A program made the position numbers and the translations under genes. Positions 11,079 to 19,744 of a stretch of DNA of 64,000 bases are shown in pieces. Every line of letters begins with the position of its first letter. Positions within the stretch are counted from its first letter, which is position 1. The notes under the pieces are model-generated. The model did not search any database. It was not told the origin of the DNA and saw only the letters and a list, made by a program, of their open reading frames with translations. The stretch is from Alphaproteobacteria bacterium (GTDB taxonomy: Bacteria > Pseudomonadota > Alphaproteobacteria > UBA8366). Where the stretch lies: the NCBI GenBank assembly GCA_021774335.1, contig JAJFJD010000041.1:30177-94176 (forward strand), in the 5' to 3' direction.

Positions 11079-12296
11079 CTACTCTGTGCTGAAAATCTTC
11101 TGATAGGCTGCCTGGGTCTCCGGGCCCCCTTGATTGATCGGCATTTCTTTTTGCTTCTCGCGTTGGCGCAGACGAAACGCATATTCATGCGGCATCTGAC
11201 CATAAGGGTCCGTGGCGTTCAGTACTTTCGCCGCATGGGCGGCCCAATCTGCGTTCCAGAGGAATTCACGCGCCAACGCGACGAGGTCGGCGCGGCCGGA
11301 TTGCAGGATATTTTCCGCTTGCTGCGCGTCGGTGATGCCGCCAACCGCAATCGTCATGATTCCGGCTTCACGCCGCACCCGCTCCGCAAACCCGGCCTGG
11401 AATTGTTCGATACGCGGCACCATTGGCATTTCGCTGTCACCGAAGATGCCGCCGGAGGAACAATCGATGAGGTCGATGTCCCGATCCTTCAACTCCTTCG
11501 ATAACGCCACCGTGTCGTCCAAGTTCCATATACCGCCCTGGCCGTCGACCGACGAGACACGGAAGAACAGCGGCTTATCCTGTGGCCAGGCATCGCGAAC
11601 AACTTCCGCAATTTCGAGGGCGTAACGCATCCGACCTTGGCGGTCGCCGCCATAGGCATCGTTCCGATGGTTACTCACGGGCGAGAGAAACTGATGGATC
11701 AGATAGCCATGGGCCCCGTGGATCTCGAGAATGTCGAATCCTGCATCCATGCTGCGGCGGGTTGCTTCGCGCCACGCGTCCAGACTGCTCGCAATATCGT
11801 CTTTATCCATCGCCTTTGGCGTAAACCGCCTCGGCAACTGATCAAGCGCGCTGGGCGCCAATCCCTGCCAGGGCGCGAAGCCATCTTTCGCGTCCTCGTC
11901 TCTGAGCGGCCGCCAATCCTCCGTCGCCGTATGGCAGGAGGCCTTGCGCCCCGCGTGCCCCAACTGAATCGCCGGAACCGCATCCTGCTCCTTAATGAAA
12001 TCGGTTAGCCGGCGATACTGCGGGATATGCTTGTCGTCCCAAATCCCGGCACACTTGTATGTCTTGCGTCCGCGCGCCTCGACCGCCGTTTCCTCGCCGA
12101 AAATAATGCCGGCGCCGCCGACGGCAAGCCGGCCGAGATGCATCATCTGCCAATCGCCGGGCCCGCCGTCGTCCGAGTTGTACTGGCACATCGGCGAGAC
12201 GACGATACGGTTCTTCGATGTCACGCCGCGGATCGTGATGGGCGTAAACAGGAGGGGTTGTCGCTTAGTTTCAGTCATCTCTGCTTGGTCACTCAC
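11079..12296 (-). CDS. NADH:flavin oxidoreductase, old yellow enzyme (YqjM-like)
   Basis: The 405-aa product is a TIM-barrel FMN ene-reductase. Visible family motifs are SPMCQYN with C37 (the Cys that modulates FMN in YqjM-type enzymes), QLGHAGRKAS at 111-120 and HGAHGYLIHQFLSP in the middle of the barrel. Known enzymes reduce activated C=C bonds with NAD(P)H. The start is GTG at 12296-12294, and it overlaps the TGA of the upstream VOC gene (12295-12293) in the sequence GTGA, so the two are probably translationally coupled. The C-terminal 40 residues are charged. Substrate unknown. Confidence 0.93.
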   Translation of the reverse strand: MSDQAEMTETKRQPLLFTPITIRGVTSKNRIVVSPMCQYNSDDGGPGDWQMMHLGRLAVGGAGIIFGEETAVEARGRKTYKCAGIWDDKHIPQYRRLTDFIKEQDAVPAIQLGHAGRKASCHTATEDWRPLRDEDAKDGFAPWQGLAPSALDQLPRRFTPKAMDKDDIASSLDAWREATRRSMDAGFDILEIHGAHGYLIHQFLSPVSNHRNDAYGGDRQGRMRYALEIAEVVRDAWPQDKPLFFRVSSVDGQGGIWNLDDTVALSKELKDRDIDLIDCSSGGIFGDSEMPMVPRIEQFQAGFAERVRREAGIMTIAVGGITDAQQAENILQSGRADLVALAREFLWNADWAAHAAKVLNATDPYGQMPHEYAFRLRQREKQKEMPINQGGPETQAAYQKIFSTE

Positions 12297-12697
12297 GTGA
12301 ATTGCTGCTCCGAAATCGCCGGATGATAGATCGGCTGGATGATGTTTCCGGCCGGGTCCTTGATATGGAAGCTGCGTGCGCCATCCGCATGATCATGGGG
12401 TTGGTCGATGACAGGCACGTCGATCGACATGAAATAAGCATGCCAGGCATCCAGGGATTCCCTGCTCTCGACGATGAACCCGTAGTGATCAAAGACCCCA
12501 CCCTCTTCCGGGTCGGACTGAGCGCGCGCGAGCGACAGATTGTCGTTCCCACAGGTCAGGTATACGAGGTTTTCATTCGCGCGATAGAGAATCTCCATAC
12601 CCATCACGTCGGCATAGAACTTCTCGCACTCCTCCAGATTCTTCACCCGGAAGGCAACATGGCGAATACCACGAAAGGCAGGGGGGCGTTCTGTCAT
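12293..12697 (-). CDS. VOC-family (glyoxalase/extradiol dioxygenase fold) protein
   Basis: The 134-aa product starts at ATG 12697, preceded on the minus strand by TTGGAG at good spacing; an upstream in-frame start at 12784 would add a non-family extension. The sequence shows the two-half VOC layout: RHVAFRVKNLEECEKFYADVMG at the start (first metal His) and a second half ending in FHIKDPAGNIIQPIYHP. This fold serves glyoxalases, extradiol dioxygenases and epimerases, all with a divalent metal. Coupling to the ene-reductase gene suggests a shared pathway. The specific reaction cannot be inferred. Confidence 0.88.
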   Translation of the reverse strand: MTERPPAFRGIRHVAFRVKNLEECEKFYADVMGMEILYRANENLVYLTCGNDNLSLARAQSDPEEGGVFDHYGFIVESRESLDAWHAYFMSIDVPVIDQPHDHADGARSFHIKDPAGNIIQPIYHPAISEQQFT

Positions 12698-12981
12698 CGG
12701 TGATCTCCAAACTGTTCCGAAGGGCGTCGTCGGGGGCCGTCCGGTTGCGGCGGCCTGTCTCTTCATTCTCAATACGACAGTCAATGCCTAGCGTAACCGG
12801 ACGGGTCTGAACTGTCCAAAGGGATCATTGGCTAAGGCGGCTGATCGGCAGATACATCATGAGTCAGCTCTGCACGGCATCATCGGTTGCAGCCTTTTCG
12901 TCGCTCGGCCAAAATATTACCCAAGAATGGCACCCGCCTGAGGATTCATGGCTAAGATCGAATACGTTCGAAGAGAGAAAC

Positions 12982-13872
12982 ATGCCCATGCCCGTCCGCT
13001 ATATCGACGCAATCACAGCACGGTACACAAAGCTCGGGTATGAGCCCTATCGGTGGGTCTACGCCGAGGAGCCACCGGCTTTCAGGCCAATCACAAAGCC
13101 GTTGTCGGAAGCGCGGGTTGGCGTCCTGACAACATCCGGCGCCTACGCGCTTGGCCAGACCGCGTTTCACTACAAAGATGACACCGGTGTCCGGGCGATC
13201 CCGAAGACGACGCCGAAGCAGGACATCCGGTTCTCGCACATTACCGAGAACTATCTGGAAGACCCGCGGCGCGATCCGGACTGCATCCTGCCGCTGGCCG
13301 CCTTGAATCGTCTAGAAAACGAAGGGTTTGTCGGCGAGGTGGCAGACGAAGCCTTTTCCTGCATGGGCGGCATCTATTCCCAACGCCGGGTGCGTGAGGA
13401 ACTGATCCCAGACCTGGCAGCGCGGTTCGAAGCGCAATCCGTCGACGCGGTCTTCCTCATACCCATGTGACCGGTATGCCATCAGACCGTGAGTCTGATT
13501 GCCCGCCATCTCGAAGCCGCCGGCACACCGACCGTCTCCTTAACCAGCGCTCGTGATATCACGTCCGCCGGCCGACCACCGCGCGCGGTGTTCGTCGACT
13601 ATCCCCTCGGGCATACGTCTGGCCGACCCTTCGATCCCGAAGATCAATACGAAATCACGCGCGCTGGCCTCGCCGGATTGGAGACGATCCGAAACCCGGG
13701 TGTCATCATCGACCTCGACCGCCGCTGGTCCGACGACGATAGTTGGAAGGCGCAAGCCATGCGCGCCGACGGCGGAGACACCCGAAGCGCTCGGGACACA
13801 ACGCCCCAGTGGCAACACCCCGAGGACCGCATCGCGACGGAGGGAACAGTCATAGCCACAGACGTAAGGTAA
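12982..13872 (+). CDS. Glycine/betaine reductase selenoprotein B (GrdB)-family protein, in-frame UGA as Sec163
   Basis: Two abutting frames in one phase form a single gene if the TGA at 13468-13470 is read as selenocysteine. The product is then 296 aa. The first part (from MPMPVRYID, with VGVLTTSGAY near residue 45 and FSHITENYL near 80) matches the GRDB family. Before the TGA comes VDAVFLIPM; after it the same phase reads PVCHQTVSLIARHLE without a gap and stays open for 133 codons to TAA 13870-13872. This puts Sec163 in a U-P-V-C166 redox motif, as expected for a reductase active site. ATG 12982 follows AAGAGAG; an ATG at 12859 is too far upstream for the family. A hairpin after the TGA is listed separately. 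The alternative is a nonsense-mutated pseudogene or a sequencing error at a Cys codon. Confidence 0.82.
13468..13499 (+). promoter_or_regulatory. Candidate bacterial SECIS element after UGA codon
   Basis: The TGA occupies 13468-13470. Ten nucleotides later a perfect 7-bp stem forms: ATCAGAC (13481-13487) pairs with GTCTGAT (13493-13499) around a 5-nt loop CGTGA. A small apical loop with G among its first two bases, placed about 16-37 nt from the UGA, is the published bacterial SECIS pattern; here the loop begins 17 nt after the codon. In E. coli fdhF the upper stem-loop also sits about 11 nt from the UGA. The stem is inside the coding frame, as bacterial SECIS elements are. SelB binding is inference. 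Confidence 0.7.
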
Positions 13873-14013
13873 GCGGGTGCCGAAGAGGCGCTAACAGCCG
13901 GCGCAATGCCCACTCGCGATGCGCCCATCAATCGAACAATGCTGAAGGATGCGAGCGGTGCGGGCCTAAAACCGGCTTCGGGCACCGGGCAATGCGAAGA
14001 GAGGACGGTTACG

Positions 14014-15246
14014 ATGAATGGTGACACGAATGACGCCCTGGGCCCGCTCGCGGGCTGCCGGGTCTTGGAGTTGGGCTCGACGGTGGCCGCACCCTTCTGT
14101 GGCCGGCTGTTCGCCGACCTCGGCGCGAAGGTCGTCAACGTGGAACGGCCGGAGGGCGACTCCCTGCGAAGTCTCGGCCGCCACTACAAAGGCAAGTCCC
14201 TGTGGTGGGCCAGCATCCACCGCAACAAAGAGACGATCGCGATCAACCTCAAGTCCGACGCCGGGCGGGATATCGTCCGCCGGCTGATCCCCCACTTCGA
14301 CATCGTTATCGAGAACTTCAAGCCTGGGACCCTGGAGAAATGGGGTCTCGGTTATGAGGACATCGCGAGAGATCACCCCGGACTGATTCTCGTACGGATC
14401 AGCGGCTTCGGACAAACCGGACCCTACAGCGGCCGAGCCGGCTACGGCATCATCGGGGAATCGCTGAGCGGCATCCGGTCCATTACCGGCGAACCGGACC
14501 GGCCGCCTTCGCGCGTCGCAACCCCGATGACCGACTACGTGGCCGGCATGTACGGCGCGTTTGGTGCCGCCGCCGCGCTGCATGAACGCACCCGAACGGG
14601 ACGAGGACAGGTCGTCGACGTTGCCCTCTACGAAGCGGCGTTCTCGATGATGGAGTCCTTCGTCCCCGCCTTCGACAAGTTGGGACTGGTGCCCACCAGG
14701 GTCGGCTCGCGCCTGCACGGGCACGTGCCGAACAGCCTGTTCCCGGTGAAAGAAGAAGAGTGGATCCATATAGCCGCCGGCAACACCTCCACCTTCCGGC
14801 GGCTCGCCGCAGCCATGGACCAGCCGGAACTCGCAGAGAACCCGCGCTTCGCGGAAAGCCCCGAACGGCTGGAGAACGAGGAGGAACTGGTCGCGGTCAT
14901 CAGCCGCTGGACGGAGACCTGGACGCTGGGCGACCTCTACGAATACCTGGTCGAGAAGGACATCCCGGCGGGGCCGATTTACACCGTCGCCGACGTGTTT
15001 ACCGACCCGCAGTTCGCGGCGCGGGAAATGATCGTCGACGTCCCGGACGAGGAGATTGGCTCGCTGAAGCTGTCGGGAATTGCGCCTAAATTCTCCCGTA
15101 CACCCGGCGCTCTGCGCTGGACCGGCCAGTCCATCGGCCACGACACCCGCACGGTACTCACCCGCGACCTGGGACTATCCGACGCCGAGCTGGATGCTCT
15201 CGAGGCAGAGAGCGCGATCGCTTCGGCACCGGCAAGAGAAGACTAG
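14014..15246 (+). CDS. CaiB/BaiF family III CoA-transferase
   Basis: The ATG at 14014 has GAAGAGAGG 9 nt upstream and gives 410 aa, the usual length; an ATG at 13906 would add a low-quality leader. Family features are RVLELGSTVAAPFCGR at residues 16-31, LGAKVVNVERPEGD near 37-49, HRNKETIAINL near 69-79, the EN(F)KPG segment at 100-105, and D174 in MTDYVAGMYGA, which aligns with the catalytic Asp of formyl-CoA and carnitine CoA-transferases. These enzymes move CoA between carboxylic acids through an aspartyl-CoA anhydride. It lies 141 bp after the GrdB-family gene. A second member is at 21048-22232. Confidence 0.93.
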   Translation: MNGDTNDALGPLAGCRVLELGSTVAAPFCGRLFADLGAKVVNVERPEGDSLRSLGRHYKGKSLWWASIHRNKETIAINLKSDAGRDIVRRLIPHFDIVIENFKPGTLEKWGLGYEDIARDHPGLILVRISGFGQTGPYSGRAGYGIIGESLSGIRSITGEPDRPPSRVATPMTDYVAGMYGAFGAAAALHERTRTGRGQVVDVALYEAAFSMMESFVPAFDKLGLVPTRVGSRLHGHVPNSLFPVKEEEWIHIAAGNTSTFRRLAAAMDQPELAENPRFAESPERLENEEELVAVISRWTETWTLGDLYEYLVEKDIPAGPIYTVADVFTDPQFAAREMIVDVPDEEIGSLKLSGIAPKFSRTPGALRWTGQSIGHDTRTVLTRDLGLSDAELDALEAESAIASAPARED

Positions 15247-15298
15247 ACCTCTCCTTCGGACGGCGGGTCCCGGTAATCCGCCACAGCCTACAAACTGT

Positions 15299-16318
15299 TT
15301 AGGCCGCGAAGCGTTTCCGATACTGGCTTGGGCTGACGTCGAATCTTTTGCGGAAATGGTATCGCAAATTCTGCGGATTGGAGAGACCGACCGCATCGGC
15401 AATATCGTCTAGCGATGCTTGCGTTGTTTCCAGGAGAGTACAGGCCCTGGTCAACCGTTCCTGTGCGATCCAACTGCCGACCGGCATGCCGGTGAGCGCC
15501 ACGAATTTTCTCTGGAATGTTCGAGCACTCATGCCCGAGACCTCGGCAAGCGACGCGACGCTGTGCGGCCGGTTAAGGCCCGCGCGAATGTAGTCCAAAG
15601 TCGCCGATAGGCGATGGGCTTCGTTTTCCGCCGGCACAGGCTGTTCGATGAATTGTGTTTGTCCGCCCTGCCGGTGAGCATGCATGACCAAGCGGCGCGC
15701 GACCGAATTCGCGATCTTTGAACCAAAGTCACTTCGCACAATATGAAGGCAGAGGTCTAGCCCGGCGGAGCTACCCGCCGACGACAGAATGTCACCGTCG
15801 TCGACATATAGGCTATCGGTTGCCAAGTGCACATCGGGATGCCGGTCTGAGAAGTCTTGTGCATAGCGCCAATGAGTAGCCACCCGGTGACTGTCGAGCA
15901 ATCCGGCAGCGGCCAGAACATAGACGCCGGAACAAATGGAAACGAGACGTACCCCTCGTCCGTGCGCTTCCCGTAGGGCACTGCATATGGCCGACGGAAC
16001 CGGTTCATCTTTGCCCCGCCATCCCGGAATGACGATGGTGCCTGCTGCTTCCAAAGCTTTCTCGGAACCGGAAGCGGTAAACGCCAAACCGCCCGCGGCG
16101 CGAAGCGGCCCTTTCTCCAATGCTACCGATTCGAACCGATACCAATTCCCGACAATTTCGGGCCGCGGCAACCCAAAGACCTCGGCGACTATGCCGAATT
16201 CGAAGGTACATAGACCGTTGTAAACGAGGGCGACGACATTCGTCTTATCGGGTTCCAGCGCCCGCGGCGTTGAAATTGTCATGATTTCCATCGCATTTGG
16301 CATGGTCGTGAATGGCAC
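15299..16318 (-). CDS. GlxA/FtrA-like AraC-family regulator with DJ-1/PfpI domain
   Basis: The 339-aa product joins an N-terminal DJ-1/PfpI (class I glutamine amidotransferase-like) domain, about residues 20-190, to a C-terminal AraC helix-turn-helix pair, about 235-335. The nucleophile-elbow region reads SICSGVYVLAAAG. The AraC signature IADAVGLSNPQNLRYHFRK is near the end. Family members are usually activators that sense small metabolites. The annotated start is GTG; ATGs 9 and 12 codons in are possible, and the latter has a better GGA upstream. Only 48 bp separate it from the divergent NTF2-like gene, its most likely target. Confidence 0.9.
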   Translation of the reverse strand: MPFTTMPNAMEIMTISTPRALEPDKTNVVALVYNGLCTFEFGIVAEVFGLPRPEIVGNWYRFESVALEKGPLRAAGGLAFTASGSEKALEAAGTIVIPGWRGKDEPVPSAICSALREAHGRGVRLVSICSGVYVLAAAGLLDSHRVATHWRYAQDFSDRHPDVHLATDSLYVDDGDILSSAGSSAGLDLCLHIVRSDFGSKIANSVARRLVMHAHRQGGQTQFIEQPVPAENEAHRLSATLDYIRAGLNRPHSVASLAEVSGMSARTFQRKFVALTGMPVGSWIAQERLTRACTLLETTQASLDDIADAVGLSNPQNLRYHFRKRFDVSPSQYRKRFAA

Positions 16319-16366
16319 GATTTAGATTTATTTAGAAATAATGACAAGAACCAAAGGAGTTTTCAA
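16319..16366. promoter_or_regulatory. Divergent promoter spacer with AT-rich dyad
   Basis: This 48-bp spacer separates the AraC-type regulator gene (minus) from the NTF2-like gene (plus). It contains a perfect 14-bp inverted repeat, TTATTT-AG-AAATAA, at 16328-16341, and AAAGGAG just before the plus-strand ATG. Given the spacing, the two promoters must overlap. The dyad is seen; its use as an operator is inference. Confidence 0.4.
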
Positions 16367-16756
16367 ATGAATCAGATGCCCGAATTATTGGATGCAATTT
16401 CCGTGTATTTCGACGCCATCTACCACTGCGACGTCGAAAAACTAGACGAAGTTTTCCATGACTCTTCCAGCCTGTTTGATGCCGATGAGGGAAAGATCTT
16501 CGCCGACCCGATCGCCAGCTTCCGCGCGGATGTCGGAAGCCGCCCGTCGCCAGCGGGGCGGAATCAAACACGGCACGATGAGATAATCATGGTCGATTGG
16601 CTCTCGGAATTGAGTGCAGTCGTGAAACTACGGCTGCAATCCCATGAGAAAGTGTTCGTCGACCATCTTGCTTTCGTCAAAAGCCCGGAGGGTTGGAAAA
16701 TCGTCTCCAAGGTATGGCATTTGGAGAGCGTCACGGACATTTCGACATTGGATTAG
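16367..16756 (+). CDS. NTF2-like / SnoaL-fold protein (lumazine-binding-like family)
   Basis: The 129-aa product has the cone-shaped alpha+beta NTF2 fold pattern: an N-terminal helix (ELLDAISVYFDAIYHCDVEKLDEVFH), a short loop with the buried-residue pattern SSLFDADEG, and C-terminal strands ending in DHLAFVKSPEGWKIVSKVWH, which is typical of the putative lumazine-binding (Lumazine_bd_2) subgroup. The ATG has AAAGGAG 10 nt upstream. Its divergent neighbour encodes a GlxA-like regulator. Proteins of this fold act as isomerases, hydrolases or small-molecule binders; nothing here fixes which. Confidence 0.82.
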   Translation: MNQMPELLDAISVYFDAIYHCDVEKLDEVFHDSSSLFDADEGKIFADPIASFRADVGSRPSPAGRNQTRHDEIIMVDWLSELSAVVKLRLQSHEKVFVDHLAFVKSPEGWKIVSKVWHLESVTDISTLD

Positions 16757-16842
16757 TTGGGCTGCGCGCCGGAGATTAACGGAGATAGCCAAAGACTATC
16801 GCAGTGAGGATGGTGAAGTCCGTGAGAAGCAACTCTAGCCGG

Positions 16843-17934
16843 CTAATTCTCACGAACGAGGACACAGTGATCGGGATGGATCAACACGTTGACCGGATCA
16901 CCGGTCCCGTAACGGTTACCCGGCGGCGTGATTGTGCGCAAAACGCAGTTCTCGCCGATGCGAATTTGGTAATCAAGGAGTTCGCCGAAGTAGAAGCATT
17001 CCTCGACGGTTCCCGGATACACATGATACCCGTCCTCCCCCACTCCGGCGCCGTTCTGCGTAGGTTTGCGGAGAAGAATGTCATGCGGGCGCAGCGATAT
17101 CGAAACGTCCTGCTCGGCAACTATTTGGGCCTGCGTGGCAATCGGGAGGACAATACCGTTCTCCAGATCGAAGCGATCAGATCCCGAAAGATGTCCGGAT
17201 AAAAGATTCGTGGTACCGACAAAGTCGGCGACGAACCGTGTCTCTGGCCGTTCATAAATTTCGCTCGGAGTACCGAGTTGCTCGATCTTCCCATGATTCA
17301 TGACGCAGATGCGGTCGGCGATCACCATCGCCTCGGATTGATCATGCGTCACATAAACCGACGTAAATTGGAACTCGTCGTGAAGGCGCCGAATTTCAAA
17401 CCGCATTTCTTCGCGGAGATTGGCGTCCAGATTACTGAGCGGTTCGTCCAACAGCAAAATTTCCGGCTCGACCACCAATGCGCGGGCCAGCGCGACCCGT
17501 TGCTGTTGCCCGCCGGACAATTCGCCGGGATAGCGTTCCGCAAGATGATCGAGTTGGACCACGCCGAGCATCTTCTTCACCTTCTCGGCTGCCTCGCCAC
17601 CGTTCACGCCCCGGTATTTCAGGCCATAGGCGACGTTCTGATAAATCGTCTTGTGCGGCCAGATGGCGTAACTTTGGAATATCATCGACATGTGGCGACG
17701 TTCCGGCGGCAGGGAGAATTTAGGAGAGGCGATGACCTCCCCGCCAACCTGGATGGAGCCGGTGTCCGGCTCGATGAATCCCGCGACAAGACGCAGGGTC
17801 GTCGTCTTACCGCACCCCGACGGCCCAAGAAGCGCTACCAGTTCCCCATGCTCGATCTGAAGACTGATATCGTCGAGCGCGGGAGTTTCGCCATCGTAAG
17901 ATTTCGTGAGATTCCTGATTTCCAGAGTAGCCAT
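16843..17934 (-). CDS. ABC importer 1 ATPase (FbpC/PotA type)
   Basis: The 363-aa product has Walker A GPSGCGKT at residues 37-44, the signature [15 protein letters not shown] near 137, Walker B ending in LLLDEPLSN, the switch His in YVTHDQSEA, and a C-terminal TOBE domain of about 110 residues. Architecture and length match the ferric-ion, spermidine and 2-aminoethylphosphonate importer ATPases. It lies 2 bp after the permease stop, so the two are probably co-translated. It is expected on the cytoplasmic face of the inner membrane. Confidence 0.95.
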   Translation of the reverse strand: MATLEIRNLTKSYDGETPALDDISLQIEHGELVALLGPSGCGKTTTLRLVAGFIEPDTGSIQVGGEVIASPKFSLPPERRHMSMIFQSYAIWPHKTIYQNVAYGLKYRGVNGGEAAEKVKKMLGVVQLDHLAERYPGELSGGQQQRVALARALVVEPEILLLDEPLSNLDANLREEMRFEIRRLHDEFQFTSVYVTHDQSEAMVIADRICVMNHGKIEQLGTPSEIYERPETRFVADFVGTTNLLSGHLSGSDRFDLENGIVLPIATQAQIVAEQDVSISLRPHDILLRKPTQNGAGVGEDGYHVYPGTVEECFYFGELLDYQIRIGENCVLRTITPPGNRYGTGDPVNVLIHPDHCVLVREN

Positions 17935-17936
17935 TC

Positions 17937-19667
17937 TTATCCTCGCAAGAAATCGCGGCCGACAATTCGATACGCGAGCATGACAACAACCAAAGTGATG
18001 AGCATCAGCAACACGCCAAGCGCGGAGACGATATCGAGCCGGCCTTCCTCATAGAAATCCAAGATCACAACCGAAATCACTTTGGTTTTCGTGGTCCACA
18101 ACAGTACCGAGGAACTGAGTTCACGGATCGACGGCATGAAAATCAGAATCCACGACGCAATCAATCCGGCGCGGAACAACGGTATGGTAATACCGGCAAA
18201 GACCGCGAGCCGGTTGGCCCCTAGGATACGCGCGCCTTCCTCCAACTCCGGGTGGATACTCATCAGGGCAGCGTTGCTGGTCTGAAAAGCAATCGGAAGG
18301 TATTTCGTGACATAGGCGATAAACAGGATCCAGAGCGTGCCGTACAGGACGATGGGTTCGCGCGTGTAGGCGGCGAAAAGACCGATCGCCAGAACGATGC
18401 CCGGGATCGCGATGGGTACGGTGGCCAGGAAACTCATCAACTGATAGCCGCGCACCAGACGCCGCTGGGAGATATAGGCGATGGTCCCCGCAAGAATGGT
18501 TCCCACTGTCGCGGCCATAGCGCCAAGCAGCAGCGTATTCCAGATCGACAAGCCAACCGCATCGTTCGTCAAGATGAAGCGGTAGTGGTCCAGCGTCAGG
18601 TTCGCGAAATGAAATCCGCCGGTATAGGTTTTCATCACCGACGTCATGCCAAGTGCAAACGCCGGCAGCAGCAACGAGCAGCCGAGCGGCGCGACGCACA
18701 AGGCAAACACGATCCAACGATACCGGCCAAGTTTTTGCGGGCGGCGGCGTGCGCCCTTGCCGCCGATCGTGGCGTATCCCCGTCGTCCGAGCGCCTTTCG
18801 GCGCATCCAGATAAGGCATATCGCGGCGATGAGCATCGGCAACGCGAACGCCGCCGCCAATCCGACCTGATAGTCGTCCGACTGCATCAGGGCACGAATT
18901 TGTGTCGTCATGACATGTTGTCCGGCCGGAATGGCGAGCATGGCCGGTGTGCTGAAAATAATCATCGCTTCGAGCGAAGCCAGAATAAGACCGGCGAACA
19001 ACGCCGGTAAGACGAGCGGCAGCGTCACGCCCACCATCGTTGCCAACGTGCCCGCGCCGGCAATGTTGGAGGCATCCTCCAAATCGGATGAAATATTGTT
19101 AAGGCCGGACAGCGCGATGATGAAAACAAGAGGAATAACGTAAAGCGCCATGACGAAAATCAAGCCCGGCATCGTAAAGATGTTGAACAGATGCGTGTCG
19201 GGACTAGCGCCGGTGAACGACCGAAACATGAGGTTCAGCCAGCCTTCGTTCGGTCCCGCCAGGATGACCCATGCGGAGGCGCCGAGAAAAGGAGGCGTCA
19301 CGAAAGACAGCAACGCGCCGGTGCGGATCGCTGCCGCGAACGGGATATCCGTTCGGGCAACGGTCCATGCCATAAGCGAACCGACGACAACGCTGAGAAT
19401 GCCCACTGATATCGCGACGATGACCGTCCAGACAATTGGCATCAGGTAAAGTTTATTGGTGTAGGCTTCGACGAAGTTGCCGATGCCATAACTCCCCTTC
19501 ACCTCAAGAAGCCCGACCTCTTCCGGAACGAAGAGGCTCTCCTTGACCAGATAGAAGCTGGGCATGACGATCAGAAGGCCCAACACGATCGCAGCGAAAC
19601 CCCAAACAATGGCAGTCGCATCGAAGCGCCGAATACTCGCCATCGTGCGGGACATGATGAGTTCCAT
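17937..19667 (-). CDS. ABC importer 1 fused permease (FbpB type)
   Basis: The 576-aa product is a double-length permease with two tandem BPD_transp_1 domains (about residues 60-290 and 340-570), each with an EAA-type loop; LEDASNIAGAG in the first half and LEEGARILGANRLAVFAG in the second are those loops. About 12 membrane helices are visible. This fused form is typical of iron(III)- and phosphonate-type importers. It follows the binding-protein gene after 77 bp containing a strong hairpin, and precedes the ATPase gene by 2 bp. Confidence 0.94.
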   Translation of the reverse strand: MELIMSRTMASIRRFDATAIVWGFAAIVLGLLIVMPSFYLVKESLFVPEEVGLLEVKGSYGIGNFVEAYTNKLYLMPIVWTVIVAISVGILSVVVGSLMAWTVARTDIPFAAAIRTGALLSFVTPPFLGASAWVILAGPNEGWLNLMFRSFTGASPDTHLFNIFTMPGLIFVMALYVIPLVFIIALSGLNNISSDLEDASNIAGAGTLATMVGVTLPLVLPALFAGLILASLEAMIIFSTPAMLAIPAGQHVMTTQIRALMQSDDYQVGLAAAFALPMLIAAICLIWMRRKALGRRGYATIGGKGARRRPQKLGRYRWIVFALCVAPLGCSLLLPAFALGMTSVMKTYTGGFHFANLTLDHYRFILTNDAVGLSIWNTLLLGAMAATVGTILAGTIAYISQRRLVRGYQLMSFLATVPIAIPGIVLAIGLFAAYTREPIVLYGTLWILFIAYVTKYLPIAFQTSNAALMSIHPELEEGARILGANRLAVFAGITIPLFRAGLIASWILIFMPSIRELSSSVLLWTTKTKVISVVILDFYEEGRLDIVSALGVLLMLITLVVVMLAYRIVGRDFLRG

Positions 19668-19700
19668 GCGGAAACCTTTAAAGAATGAGAGAAGGCGTCA

Positions 19701-19731
19701 GCACGGCGGCGCGTCTCGCCCGCCGCCGTGC
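19701..19731 (-). terminator. GC-rich hairpin between binding-protein and permease genes
   Basis: A perfect 11-bp inverted repeat (GCACGGCGGCG at 19701-19711, CGCCGCCGTGC at 19721-19731, 9-nt loop) sits in the 77-bp gap after the binding-protein stop. There is no T-run, so it is more likely an mRNA 3'-end stabiliser or partial attenuator that gives more binding protein than permease, a common arrangement in ABC operons. The structure is seen; the effect is inferred. Confidence 0.5.
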
Positions 19732-19744
19732 CGGTACCGTTAGA

